64,000 nt of DNA from Cavia porcellus (taxonomy: Eukaryota > Chordata > Mammalia > Rodentia > Caviidae): assembly GCF_034190915.1 (NCBI RefSeq), contig NW_026947544.1, forward strand, positions 1,302,001 to 1,366,000. The letters are read 5' to 3'. Position 1 is the first letter of the stretch, and the number at the start of each line of letters is the position of its first letter. The position numbers were made by a program, and so were the translations under genes. The notes below the pieces were generated by a model, which saw nothing but the letters and a program-made list of their open reading frames with translations, was not told where the DNA came from and ran no database searches. Positions 9,929 through 22,239 of the stretch are shown one piece after another.

Positions 9929-11084
9929 TTTTATTTTATTTTATTTAGGAGGAAAAAAGAGAAAAACACGAAACAAAACAAAGCGGTGTAAGGTTACACA
10001 TAATACAGAACTACAAAAAAAAACATAACAGTAAGAAATCACCTGTTAATAGATTACATATTATCATCTTGAAAATAGTTGCTCAAATCACAGTATCTAA
10101 GAATACAATGTGGACATTCAAACAGGGAGACTGCAAACAGCTGTGTTCAATGATCCAAAAACATTGATATAGTCAGCTATTTAACACCCCTAAACACACG
10201 TGCTGTTATATCCGTTAGAGCTCTTCCCCCCTCCCCTCTTTTTTACAACAAATTTACACATTTTGGATTTTATTACTCCTTAGTTCTTATTACTTTTGGG
10301 GGGGGAGAATTCAGTCAAATATGGCAAAACAAAGCTGTCAGTCAAAACCAAGGATAGACATAGCACATGGTGTAGAACAGAGTACAAGGTTATCAACAAT
10401 GGTTATCAACGTTGTCTCTTGTTTCCTTAAAAAGAATTGTCTATCTCATTAGATATTATAAAGTTGGACAAAACGGAAGAGAACAAGACGAATAAAACTT
10501 AGGCATTGTAAACCCTACAGGACTTCCAAAGGAGACAATAGTCAAGCCAGAATGGGCATCTTAGTGAATCTTATTGCCTTCAAAGTAGTTGCCTATACCC
10601 TCAAACTTTGATCATACAGAATGGAACAGAGTCTAATCAGTCAAAACAAGATCATGGGAGTATTACAGAACTTCAAAACAAGTTAATAGAAAATCAAAAA
10701 GAGTTACTATTATATATCCAAATTTTTTAAATTTTTTCCCTTAATTAAGACAATCATAAGAAATAACTAAATAATTTTTTTAAAGAATAAGGTGGAGATT
10801 GAGATAAAACAGGACATAACAATATAACAATAGAGGTCACAGCATGACTGTTTCAACAACCTAGTACTTCACCACCTTATAACCTGACTTAATAGTAGTT
10901 ACCATAGTGTCTTTTTCCTTGAAATATTTGGTTAAAACTTCATATACTCTAGCTTCAAATATTTCCATATCAAGAAGCCCAGAATAAAGCCTTTCTAATT
11001 AATGAGTGAAAGCTTTATAAGGTTTCAAGGCCACATAATGGAGAATCATGATTACCACATATTTTTATATATTTGAATCATTAC
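9929..11084 (-). other. L1-A 3' UTR and tail
   Basis: The tail is TTTTA repeated three times as read on plus. The UTR contains the G-run/polypurine tract near 10290-10310 and the repeated GTTTTGACT / GATAGTAT / AACTACTTTGAAGG units in reverse. It is collinear with 18646-19841 of L1-B on the opposite strand. Confidence 0.8.
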
Positions 11085-12571
11085 TTACATTAGGGAAACT
11101 ATTCGGTATTCACACATGTGAGATTGATTTATTTCACTTATGAGTATGGTCTCAAGCTGCGCCATTTATTGATAAATATCTCAATGTGATCCTTCTTTAT
11201 AGCTGAATAATACTCCATTGTATAGAAATACCACAACTTTTTTATCCATTCCTCAGTTGATGGACACTTGGGTTGTTTCCAAGATCTGGCGATTACAAAT
11301 TGTGCTGCTATAAACATAGGTGCACATATATCACTGTGGTATGATGCTTTCAGTTCTTCTGGGAATATGCCTAGAAGTGGAATAACTGGAATAAATGGGA
11401 TTTCCAATCCCAGCTTTTTGAGAAATCTCCAGACAGACCTCCACACAGGTTGTACCAGTCTACACTCCCACCAACCATGCAGGAGAGTTCCTTTTTCCCC
11501 ACAGCCTCTCCAGCATTTATTGTTTTCTTGATCCTGGCCATTCTTTCAGGAGTGAGATGGTATCTCAGTGTGGTTTTAATTTGCATTTCTCTAATGACCA
11601 ATGATGATGAGCATTTTTTCATGTATTTATTTGCCATTTGCATTTCTTCATCTGAGAATTGCGTATTCATCTCGGATGCCCACGTTTGGATAGGATCTTT
11701 GAACTTTGGAGGTCTGAGTTTATTTAATTCTTTATATGTTTTAGACAAGAGTCCCTTGTCTGAGAGCGAGTTCACTAAAATCTTTTCCTAGTTTGTGGGT
11801 TTTCTTTTCACTATGCTGGAGATTTCTTTTGACATGCAGAAACTTTTTAATAAGAAGTGGTCCCAGTTATTGATTCTGGGAAGTATTTCCAGTGTGGTTT
11901 GGGTCCTGTTCATGAATTCTTTACCTACTCCTATGTCTCCAAGGTTTCTACCTAATTTGTCTTCCAATAGATTTAGCGTTTCTGTTTTAATATTCAGATC
12001 TTTGACCCATTTAGATTTTAATTTAGTACATGGTGATAGACATGGGTCTATCTTTAGTTTCAGGCACATAGAGAGCCAGTTTTTCCAGCACCATTTATTA
12101 AAGAGACTGCCGTTCTTCCAGTGAAACTGCTTGGCTCCTTTATCAAAGATAAGGTGGTTGAGTGTGTTCCTAGTTGTGGTTGTATCTTCAAATCTATTCC
12201 ATTGATCTTCGGTTCTGCTTTGATTCCAATACCATGTTGATTTTACTACTGTTGCTTTGTAGTATAACTTCAAGTCAGGGATTGTGATGCCTCCTGCATC
12301 GTCTTTGCTGCTTAGAATTGCCTTTGCGATTCTAGGTCTCTTCTGGTTCCAGATGAAATTTAGGAGTGATTTCTCTAGATCTATAAGGTATGTTGATGGT
12401 ATTTCTATTGGGATTGCATTGAATCTGTATAACAGTTTTGGGAGAATGGCCATTTTCACAATGTTTGTTCTTCCTATCCATGAGCAAGGGATGTCTTTCC
12501 ATTTTCTGAGATCATCTTCAATTTCCTTTTTCAGTGTATTATAATTTTCACTATATAAGTCTTTCACTTCT
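11085..12571 (-). pseudogene. L1 ORF2: L1-A ORF2, C-terminal part
   Basis: Encodes in reverse the region from [15 protein letters not shown] to the ORF2 end. The longest uninterrupted piece spans about 11788-12571. The cysteine-rich segment before [13 protein letters not shown] is disrupted near 11515-11525 by a small deletion. A further deletion near 11160 removes the terminal frame. The upstream half of this ORF2 lies at 19857-22220. Confidence 0.85.
12557..12571. repeat. Target-site duplication of L1-B, left copy
   Basis: AAGTCTTTCACTTCT, identical to 19842-19856. It lies in the L1-A ORF2, in the codons for EVKD. Confidence 0.92.
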
Positions 12572-13749
12572 AGACGTGCCTGGGCATAGGTCTGCAGAGG
12601 AGGAGCTGGGCAGATCTGGGGTGCCCTCACCAGCCTTTCTGTGTGTCTGGAGGACTCTGGATATCTCCACCCAGACTGCTGGAGTTCCCCCAGGCTTCCA
12701 GGTGCAGTGAAGGGGAGAGGTGGGTTTGAGGCTTCCACATCAGCCTCACCATTCCACCTTCACTTGGAGACCTGCTGAGCTGCCAACGGATGGGCGGGCC
12801 CACACTACAAGCCTAGCCCAGCCTGTTTAGCTGCTGCGCCTGGCCATAGGTCTGCAGAGGAGGAGCTGGGCAGATCTGGGGTGCCCTCACCGGCCTCTCT
12901 GCGAGTCTGGAGGACTCTGGATATCTCCACCCAGACTGCTGGAGTTCCCCCAGGCTTCCAGGCGCAGTGAAGGGCAGAGGTGGGTTTGAGGCTTCCACAT
13001 CAGCCTCCCCATTCTGCCTTCACTTGGAGACCTGCTGAGCTCCCAGTAGGTGGGCTGGCCCACAACACCAGCCAAGCCCAGGCTATTTAGCTGCCGTGCC
13101 TGGCCATAGGTGTGCAGAGGAGGAGCTGGGCAGATCTGGGGTGCCCTCACCGGCCTCTCTGCGTGTCTGGAGGACTCTGGATATCTCCGCCCAGACTGCT
13201 GGAGTTCCCCCAGGCTTCCAGGTGCAGTGAAGGGGAGAGGTGGGTTTGAGGCTTCCACATCAGCCTCCACATTCTGCCTTCACTTGGAGACCAGCTGAGC
13301 TGCTGATAGGTGGGCGGGGCAACACTATCAGCCTAGCCCAGCCTGTTTAGCTGCCATGCCTGGCCATAGGTCTGCAGAGGAGGAGCTGGGAAGATCTGGG
13401 GTGCCCTTACCGGCCTCTCTGCATGTCTGGAGGACTCTGGATATCTCTGCAACCAGGAAGGGTCCACAGGTTCCTGAAGCACTGCGGCCTGTGGTGAGTA
13501 CCCTAAACAAGCTGCGATTGAAGAACTGTGGAGCTTCCAAGGGGCAGGTGGGTGCACAGTGTCCCTGAGGCCCAGCTTGTCTGGAACTGCGGAGCTCTGA
13601 GCAGGGAGAGGAGGGCCACTGGTTTTGTAGGCCCAATGGCTTGGGGTAGAGTGGTGCCAGAGTCTCAGTAGCTCCAAACATAGAAGGGGATTTTCAACAG
13701 ATCCTGAGGAAGCTTTCAAATAACACATGAAACACAGAAATATAGGAAA
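12572..13749 (+). promoter_or_regulatory. L1-B 5' UTR with 260-bp tandem monomers
   Basis: The block TCTGCAGAGGAGGAGCTGGG (TGTGCAG... in the third unit) starts at 12591, 12851, 13111 and 13371, exactly 260 bp apart. The first unit is cut at the 5' end and the fourth passes into a single-copy tether leading to ORF1 (GGTTCCTGAAGCACTG, then TAGCTCCAAACATAG). By analogy with mouse L1 monomers these are promoter units. The G+C content is much higher than in the body of the element. Confidence 0.85.
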
Positions 13750-14802
13750 ATGACAAAACGAAACACCAAATTACAACCTCAAACCTCCAGCCCATCTCAA
13801 GAAACCCTAGGAGCGATGTATATAGAAGAAAATATATCCCATCCACCTCATATATCGGACACAATAGCCACTGAAATTGACAAGCAACTCCAGGAAGCTT
13901 TAAAGAAATTCAAACTCGAAATAATCTCCCAGATAAAAGAAGAAATGATAAAAGAAATGAAAGAGATTCTAAATATATCTAAAGAAAACACAGATAAAAA
14001 ATTGGAGGAACTAAACAAAAAGATAGAATCCCTAGACGAGCAATATAAGAAACAAACAGAATACATAATGCAGATGCACAGAGATATACAGGAAATAAAA
14101 AACTCCACTGAAAGTTGTAAAAACTGCCTTAATGAAAGTGAAGATAGAATTTCAGACCTTGAAGACAGGATTGCAGCTAGTAAACAGGAAAGGGAAGATC
14201 TTTTGAAAATAACAAGGAATCAGGAAACAACAATTCAAAAACTGGAAGACGATGTAAACAAGAATAACATAAGAATGGTAGGGATTAATAAAAGAGAGGG
14301 AGACAACATGAAGGATGTCAGGAGGATATTTAGAGAAGTAATAGCTGAAAATTTTCCAAGCATGAGATCAGAAACTGACATCAGGATCAGGGAAGCATAT
14401 AGAACTCCAAATAGTCATAACCAAAATAAAACTACACCCAGACATATAATAATCACCATCCCAGAAATCCAACACAAGAATAGATTATTAAAAGCTGTCA
14501 GAGATTAAAGACAGATCACTTATAAAGGAAAACCTATCAGAATCACAGCAGACTTCTCAGCACAAACGATAAAGTCAAGAAGAGCATACAGTGAAGTATT
14601 CCAGATCCTAAAGCAAAATGATTTCCAACCAAGACTGATATATCCTGCAAAACTATCATTCAAAATAGATGGTGCAATATGATACTTCCATGACAAAGAA
14701 CAGCTGAAGAACTTCATGAACACCAAACTGACCCTGCAAAAAATATTGAAAGACAGTTTAGATACACAAAGGGAAAAACCACTAAGCAAAGCAAATAATT
14801 AA
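13750..14802 (+). pseudogene. L1 ORF1: L1-B ORF1, two nonsense changes
   Basis: 350 codons plus stop with no net indel. ORF1p is the trimeric RNA-binding chaperone of the L1 particle. The predicted layout is a short N-terminal arm (1-40), a heptad-rich coiled coil (about 40-165), an RRM-like centre (about 165-255, around NNIRMVGINK) and a C-terminal domain with [10 protein letters not shown]. Codon 253 is TAA, where other copies read GAGAAA. A second stop comes from CGA to TGA in the motif AI-R-YF, a CpG decay. The 19-bp gap to ORF2 is the same as in L1-C. It could yield only a 252-residue fragment without the C-terminal domain. Confidence 0.9.
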
Positions 14803-14821
14803 ACAGAACAGAAAGATAAAG

Positions 14822-17800
14822 ATGCAACAGCAGAGAGATAACATTCCTACAATTAACAAGCATTTAACAGTAATAACCATTAATGTAAATGGTCTCAATG
14901 CACCAATCAAAAGAAACAGACTAGCAGAATGGATCAAGAAACAAAATCCAACCATATGCTGTTTACAGGAAACCCATCTAACCCAGAAGGATACTCACAG
15001 ACTGAAAGTCGAAGGATGGAAAACAATTCTTCATGCAGCAGGAATCCAAAAAAAGGCAGGAGTAGCCATTCTGTTTGCAGACAACATGAACTTTAAACCA
15101 ACAATGACCATAAAGGACAAAGAAGGTCACTACATACTCGTAAGGGGAAAACTCCAAGAGGAAGAGATAACTATCTTAAATATATATGCACCAAACTCCA
15201 GAGCAGCCAGTTATATAGAACAATTATTAGCAGAAATGAAACCTCAAATTATCAGTAACACAATTGTAACAGGAGACCTTAATACACCACTGACACCAAG
15301 GGACAGATCAACCAGACAGAAAATGAGCAAAGAAATAACAGAACTGAATCACACCTGTGAACAAATGGGTTTGATAGACATATACAGAATGTTCCACCCA
15401 AGAACATCAGAATACACATTCTTCTCAGCAGTACATGGATCATTTTCTAAAATAGACCATATATTAGCTCACAGAACATATTTAAGCAAATGCAAAAAAG
15501 TTGAAATCATCCCTTGCATATTATCGGATCATACCGCTCTGAAATTAGAAATTAATGACAAAAGACACGGCAAAAATTCCGCAAACACATGGAAACTAAA
15601 TAACACACTCTTGAGTAATCAGTGGATCACAGAAGAAATTAAACAATACCTAAAAGAAAATGAAAATGCAGATACAACTTACCGGAATCTGTGGGATGCA
15701 ATGAAAGCCGTTCTGAGAGGAAAATTTATTGCACTGAGTTCCCACATCAGGAAAACAGAACGAATACAAATAAATAACTTGATGCTACACCTCAAACAGC
15801 TAGAAAAAGAAGAGGAACTCAAGCCCAAAGCCAAAAGAAGAGAGGAAATTATAAAAATCAGAGCAGAAATCAATGCAATAGAGACTAAGAAAACAATCCA
15901 AAGAATCAACGAATCAAAGAGTTGGTTCTTTGAAAGAATAAATAAAATCGATAAGCCCCTAGCCAACCTTATTTAAAAAAGGGAAGAAAAAGCTCAAATT
16001 CATGCAATAAGAAATGAAAAAGGAGAAATCACTACAGACCCAATAGAAATACAGAGGATCATCAACACCTATTTTGAAACCTCTACTCTCAAAAGTTTGA
16101 TAACACAGAAGAAAGAGACAGATTCTTAGAAGCATATGAAGTACCAAAGCTAGATCAAGAGGATATAAAACTGTTGAATAACCCAATCTCTGCTAATGAA
16201 CTTGAAAATGTAATTAAGGCCTTACCCACCAAGAAGAGCCCAGACCCAGATGGATTCACTGCAGAATTCTACAAGAAATATAAAGAAGACCTAATGCCAA
16301 CACTCCTCAAACTATTCAATGAAATTGAAAGGGAAGCAATCCTTCCTAAGTCATTCCTGAAAGCAAATATTATTCTAGTACCAAAACCTGAGAAAAACCC
16401 AACTATAAAAGAGAACTATAGACCGGTCTCCCTAATGAACACAGATGCAAAAATCCTCAAAAAATATTGGCAAATAGGATCCAGCAAATCATCAAGAAGA
16501 TTATACACCATGACCAAGTGGGATTCATCCCAGGAATGCAAGGATGGTTCAACATACACAAATCAATAAATGTAAACCACCATATCAATAAAGCCAAAAA
16601 TAAGAATCACATGATCATTTCTATAGATGCAGAAAAAGCCTTTGATAAGGTCCAACACTTATTCATGATAAGAACTTTACAGAAAATTGGAATAAATGGT
16701 CTTTGACTCAATATAATAAAGGCCATTTATGACAAACCAACAGCCAGCATCATAAAAAATGGCCAAAAATTGAAAGCCTTTACTTTAAAATTGGGCACAA
16801 GACAAGGATGTCCTTTATCACCACTCCTATTTAATATAGTACTGGAAGTACTAGCCAGAGCAATTAGGCAAGAAAGAGAAATAAAAGTGGTAAAGATAGG
16901 AAAAGAAGAAGTTAAATTATCATTGTTTGCAGATGACATGATACTCTACATAGAAGACCCCCTAAACTCCATTGGAAGACTCTTAGATACAATAAATAAA
17001 TTCAGGAATGTGGCTGGATACAAAATCAATACTCAGAAATCAATAGCATTCCTATACACGAACAACAAAATTACAGAGGGGGAAATAAGAGAAACTGGAC
17101 TATTCACATTAGCAAGCAAAAAAATGAAATATTTAGGAAATACTCATGAAAGAAGTGAAAGACTTATACAGTGAAAATTATAATACACTGAAAAAGGAAA
17201 TTGAAGATGATCTCAGAAAATGGGAAGACATCCCTTGCTCATGGATAGGAAGAACAAACATTGTGAAAATGGCCATTCTCCCAAAACTGTTATACAGATT
17301 CAATGCAATCCCAATAGAAATTCCATCAACATACCTTATAGATCTAGAGAAATCACTCCTAAATTTCATCTGGAACCAGAAGAGACTTAGAATCACAAAG
17401 GCAATTCTAAGCAGCAAAGACGATGCAGGAGGCATCACAATCCCTGACTTGAAGTTATACTACAAAGCAACAGTAGTAAAATCAACATGGTATTGGAATC
17501 AAAACAGAGCTGAAGATCAGTGGAATAGATTAGAAGATACAACCACAACTACGAACACACTCAACCACCTTATTTTTGATAAAGGAGCCAAGCAGTTTCA
17601 CTGGAAGAACGACAGTCTCTTTAATAAATGGTGCTGGAAAAACTGGCTCTCCATTTGCCAAAAACTAAAGCTAGACCCATGTCTATCACCATGTACTAAA
17701 TTAAAATGTAACTGGGTCAAAGATCTGAATATTAAAACAGAAACACTGAATCTATTGGAAGACAAATTAGGTAGAAACCTTGGAGACATAGGAGTAGTTA

Positions 17801-18645
17801 AAGAATTCATGAACAGCACTCAAACCGCACGGGAAATACTTCCCAGAATCAATAACTGGGACCACTTCTTATTAAAAAGTTTCTGCATGTCAAAAGAAAT
17901 CTCCAGCATAGTGAAAAGAAAACCCATAAACTGGGAAAAGATTTTAGTGAACTCTCTCTCAGACAAGGGACTCTTGTCTAAAACATATAAAGAATTAAAT
18001 AAACTCAGACCTCCAAAATTCAAAGATCCAATCCAAAAATGGGCATCTGAGATGAATACAACATTCTCAGATGAAGAAATGCAAATGGCAAATAAATACA
18101 TGAAAAAATGCTCATCATCATTGGTCATTAGAGAAATGCAAATTAAAACCACACTGAGATACCATCTCACTCCTGAAAGAATGGCCAGGATCAAGAAAAT
18201 CAACAACAATAAATGCGGGAGAGGCTGTGGGGAAAAAGGAACTCTCCTGCATGGTTGGTGGGAGTGTAGACTGGTACAGCCTTTGTGGAGGTCTGTCTGG
18301 AGGTTTCTCAAAAAGTTGGGATTGGAAATCCCATTTATTCCAGCTATTCCACTTCTAGGCATATTCCCAGAAGAACTGAAAGCATCATACCACAGTGATA
18401 TATGTGCACCTATGTTTATAGCAGCACAATTTCTAATCGCCAGATCTTGGAAACAACCCAAGTGTCCATCAACTGAGGAATGGATAAAAAAGTTGTGGTA
18501 TTTCTATACAATGGAGTATTATTCAGCTATAAAGAAGGATCACATTGAGATATTTATCAATAAATGGGCGCAGCTTGAGACCATACTCATAAGTGAAATA
18601 AATCAATCTCGCATGTGTGAATACCGAATAGTTTCCCTAATGTAA
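14822..18645 (+). pseudogene. L1 ORF2: L1-B ORF2, multiply broken
   Basis: ORF2p carries endonuclease, reverse transcriptase and a Cys-rich tail. The first 384 codons are open and keep the endonuclease signatures [32 protein letters not shown] and LSDH. A T-to-A change makes TAA after PLANLI. Further frameshifts occur near 16080 and 16460, a TAC-to-TGA stop near 16705, and a shift near 17140. The reverse transcriptase keeps [12 protein letters not shown] and FADDM. The last 499 codons (17146-18645) are open and include C-x3-C-x7-H-x4-C ([18 protein letters not shown]). Confidence 0.92.
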
Positions 18646-19841
18646 GTAATGATTCAAATATATAAAAATATGTGGTAATCATGATTCCCCATTAGGTGGC
18701 CTTGGAGCCTTATAAAGTTTTCACTCATTAATTAGAAAGACTTTATTCTGGGCTTCTTGATATGAAAATATTTGAAGCTAGAGTATATGAAGTTTTATCC
18801 AAATATTTCAAGGAAAAAGACACTATGGTAACTACTATTAAGTCAGGTTATATGGTGGTGAAGTACTAGGTTGTTGAAACAGTCATGCTTTGACCTCTAT
18901 TGTTATATTGTTATGTCCTGTTTTATCTCAATCTACCCCTTATTGTTTTAAAAAAAATTATTTAGTCATTTCTTATGTTTGTCTTAATTAAAGAAAAAAT
19001 TCAAAAAATTAGGATATATAAATAGTAACTCTTTTCGATTTCCTATTAACTTGTTTTGAAGTCCTGTAGTACTCCCATGATCTTGTTTTGACTAATTAGA
19101 CTCTGTTCCATTCTATATGATAGTATCAAGTTTGAAGACATAGGCAACTACTTTGAAGGCAATAAGATTCACTAAGATGCCCATTCTGGCTTGACTATTG
19201 TCTCCTTTGGAAGTCCTGTAGGGTTTACAATGCCTAAGTTTTATTGGTCTTGTTCTCTACTGTTTTGTCCAACTTTATAATATCTAATGACATAGACAAT
19301 TCTTTTTAAGGAAACAAGGGACAACGTTGATAACCATTGTTGATAAACTTGTACTCTGTTCTACACCATGTGCTATGTCTATGCTTGGTATTGACTGACA
19401 GCTTTGTTTTGCCATATTTGACTGTATTCTTCCCCCCCCCCAAAAAAAAGTAATAAGCACTAAGGAGTAATAAAATTCCAAATGTGTAAATTTTGTTGTA
19501 AAAAAGAGAGGGAAAAAAAGAGCTCTAACGGATATAACAGCAAGTGTGTTTAGGGGTGTTAAATAGCTGACTATATCAATGTTTTTGGATCATTGAACAC
19601 AGCTGTTTGTAGTCTCCCTGTTTGAATGTCCACCTTGTATTCTTTGATACTGTGATTTGAGCAACTATTTCCAAGATGATAATATGTAATCTACTAACAG
19701 GTGATTTCTTATTGTTATTTTTTTTGTTTGTTTGTTTTGTTTTTTGTTTTGTTTTGTTTTTTGTAGTTCTGTATTACGTGTACCCTTACACGGCTTTGGT
19801 TTGTTTTCTGTTTTTCTCTTTTTCCTCTTAAATTAAAAAAA
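18646..19841 (+). other. L1-B 3' UTR and A-tail
   Basis: Contains diverged tandem units (TGAAGTCCTGTAG, TTGTTTTGACT, GATAGTATCAAG, CAACTACTTTGAAGG), a C-run followed by an A-run at 19432-19449, a purine-rich tract at 19500-19521 and a TTTG/TTTTG microsatellite at about 19718-19762. The end TTTTTCCTCTTAAAT is common to all copies here. Confidence 0.85.
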
Positions 19842-19856
19842 AAGTCTTTCACTTCT
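19842..19856. repeat. Target-site duplication of L1-B, right copy
   Basis: Identical to 12557-12571; L1-A ORF2 resumes in reverse at 19857. Confidence 0.92.
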
Positions 19857-22220
19857 TTCATAAGAGTAATTCCTAAATATTTCTTTTTTTTTTTTTTTTT
19901 TTGGTTGCTAATGTGAATAGTCCAGTTTCTCTTATTTCCCTCTCTGTGATTTTGTTGTTCGTGTATAGGAATGCTATTGATTTCTGAGTATTGATTTTGT
20001 ATCCAGCCACATTACTGAATTTATTTATTGTATCTAAGAGTCTTTCAATGGAGTTTAGGGGGTCTTCTATGTAGAGTATCATGTCATCTGCAAACAATGA
20101 TAATTTAACTTCTTCTTTTCCTATCTTTACCACTTTTATTTCTCTTTCTTGCCTAATTGCTCTGGCTAGAACTCCAGTACTATATTAAATAGGAGTGGTG
20201 ATAAAGGACATCCTTGTCTTGTGCCCAATTTTAAAGTAAAGGCTTTTAATTTTTGGCCATTTAGTATGATACTGGCTGTTGGTTTGTCATAAATGGCCTT
20301 TATTATATTGAGTCAAAGACCATTTATTCCAATTTTCTGTAAAGTTCTTATCATGAATAAATGTTGGACCTTATCAAAGGCTTTTTCTGCATCTATAGAA
20401 ATGATCATGTGATTCTTATTTTTGGCTTTATTGATATGGTGGATTACATTTATTGATTTGCGTATGTTGAACCATCCTTGCATTCCTGGGATGAATCCCA
20501 CTTGGTCATGGTGTATAATCTTCTTGATGATTTGCTGGATCCTATTTGCCAATATTTTTTGAGGATTTTTGCATCTGTGTTCATTAGGGAGACCGGTCTA
20601 TAGTTCTCTTTTATAGTTGGGTCTTTCTCAGGTTTTGGTATCAGAGTAATATTTGCTTCCAGGAATGACTTAGGAAGGATTGCTTCCCTTTCAATTTCAT
20701 TGAATAGTTTGAGGAGTGTTGGCATTAGGTCTTCTTTATATTTCCTGTAGAATTCTGCAGTGAATCCATCTGGGCCTGGGCTCTTCTTGGTGGGTAAGGA
20801 CTTAATTACATATTCAATTTTATTAGCAGTGATTGGGTTATTCAACAGTTTTACATCCTCTTGCTCTAGTTTTGGTACTTCATATGCGTCTAAGAATCTG
20901 TCTATTTCTTCTGTGTTATCAAACTTTTGAGAGCAGAGGTTTTCAAAATAGGTGTTGATGATCCTCTGTATTTCTATTGGGTCTGTAGTGATTTCTCCTT
21001 TTTCAGTTTTTATTGCATGAATTTGAGCTTTTTCTTCCCTTTTTAAAATAAGGTTGGCTAGGGGCTTATCGATTATATTTATTCTTTCAAAGATCCAACT
21101 CTTTGATTCGTTGATTCTTTGGATTGTTTTCTTAGTCTCTATTGCATTGATTTCTGCTCTGATTTTTATAATTTCCTCTCTTCTTTTGGCTTTGGGCTTG
21201 AGTTCCTCTTCTTTTTCTAGCTGTTTGAGGTGTAGCATCAAGTTATTTATTTGTATTCGTTCTGTTTTCCTGATGTGGGAACTAAGTGTAATAATTTTCC
21301 CCTGAGGACGGCTTTCATTGTGTCCCACAGATTCCGGTAAGTTTTATCTGCATTTTCATTTTCTTTTAGGTATTGTTTAATTTCTTCTTTAATTTCTTCT
21401 GTGACCCACTGATTACTCAAGAGTGTGTTATTCAGTTTCCATGTGTTTGCGGAATTTTTGCAGTATCTTTTATCATTAATTTCTAATTTCAGAGCGGTAT
21501 GATCCGATAACAGGCAAGGGATGATTTCAACTTTTTTGCATTTGTTTAAATATGTTCTGTGAGCTAATAAATGGTCTATTTTAGAAAATGATCCATGTAC
21601 TGCTGAGAAGAATGTGTATTCTGATGTTGTTGGGTGGAACATTCTGTATATGTCTATCAAACCCATTTGTTCACAGGTGTGATTCAGTTCTGTTATTTCT
21701 TTGCTCATTTTCTGTCTGGTTGATTTGTCCCTTGGTGTCAATGGCGTGTTAAGGTCTCCTGCCACAATTGTGTTATTGATAATTTAAGTTTTCATTTCTG
21801 TTAATAATTGTTTTATATAACTGGGTGCTCTGGAGTTTGGTGCGTATATATTTAAGATAGTTATCTCTTCCTCTTGGAGTTTTCCCCTTACTAGTATGTA
21901 GTGACCTTCTTTGTCCTTTATGGTCATTGTTGGTTTAAAGTTCACGTTGTCTGCAAACAGAATGGCTACTCCTGCCTTTTTTTTTTTTTCCTTTGGATTC
22001 CTGCTGCATGTAGAATTGTTTTCCATCCTTTGACTTTCAGTCTCTGAGTATCTTTCTGGGTTAGATGGGTTTCCTGTAAACAGCATATGGTTGGATTTTG
22101 TTTCTTGATCCATTCTGCTAGTCTGTTTCTTTTGATTGGTGCATTGAGACCATTTACATTAATGGTTATTACTGTTAAATGCTGGTTAATTGTAGGAATG
22201 TTATCTCTCTGCTGTTGCAT
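19857..22220 (-). pseudogene. L1 ORF2: L1-A ORF2, N-terminal part
   Basis: Starts at 22220 with [13 protein letters not shown] and runs down to the L1-B insertion. Endonuclease, then reverse transcriptase ([17 protein letters not shown]) are recognisable. It is broken by an expanded homopolymer near 21978-21990, a stop near 21783, a frameshift near 20565, a stop after GINGL near 20313 and an expanded T-run near 19885-19902. The downstream part is at 11085-12571. Confidence 0.88.
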
Positions 22221-22239
22221 CTTTATCTTTCTGTTCTTT

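Larger units (their letters stand above)
12572..19841 (+). mobile_element. L1-B: full-length plus-strand L1 inserted in L1-A
   Basis: A 7.27-kb element with perfect 15-bp TSDs. It has four 260-bp promoter monomers (the last running into the tether), ORF1, ORF2, a 3' UTR and a short A-tail. ORF1 holds the full length of 350 codons but has two in-frame stops. ORF2 has stops and frameshifts, with a C-terminal 499-codon stretch intact. It lies opposite in orientation to its host, so it is flanked on both sides by reverse complements of itself. Confidence 0.95.

Noticed and set aside
12813..13298. Open frames of 61-127 codons on the minus strand of the L1-B promoter
   Set aside because: They are antisense readings of the 260-bp monomers and repeat with them; no independent evidence of coding.
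12572..13480. CRISPR-like array
   Set aside because: The regular 260-bp repeats are L1 promoter monomers directly upstream of ORF1; there are no short repeat-spacer units.
9929..19841. L1-A 3' part and L1-B as one 5'-inverted (twin-primed) insertion
   Set aside because: B is full length with its own TSD, and the missing 5' part of A lies on the other side of B, so these are two separate insertions.
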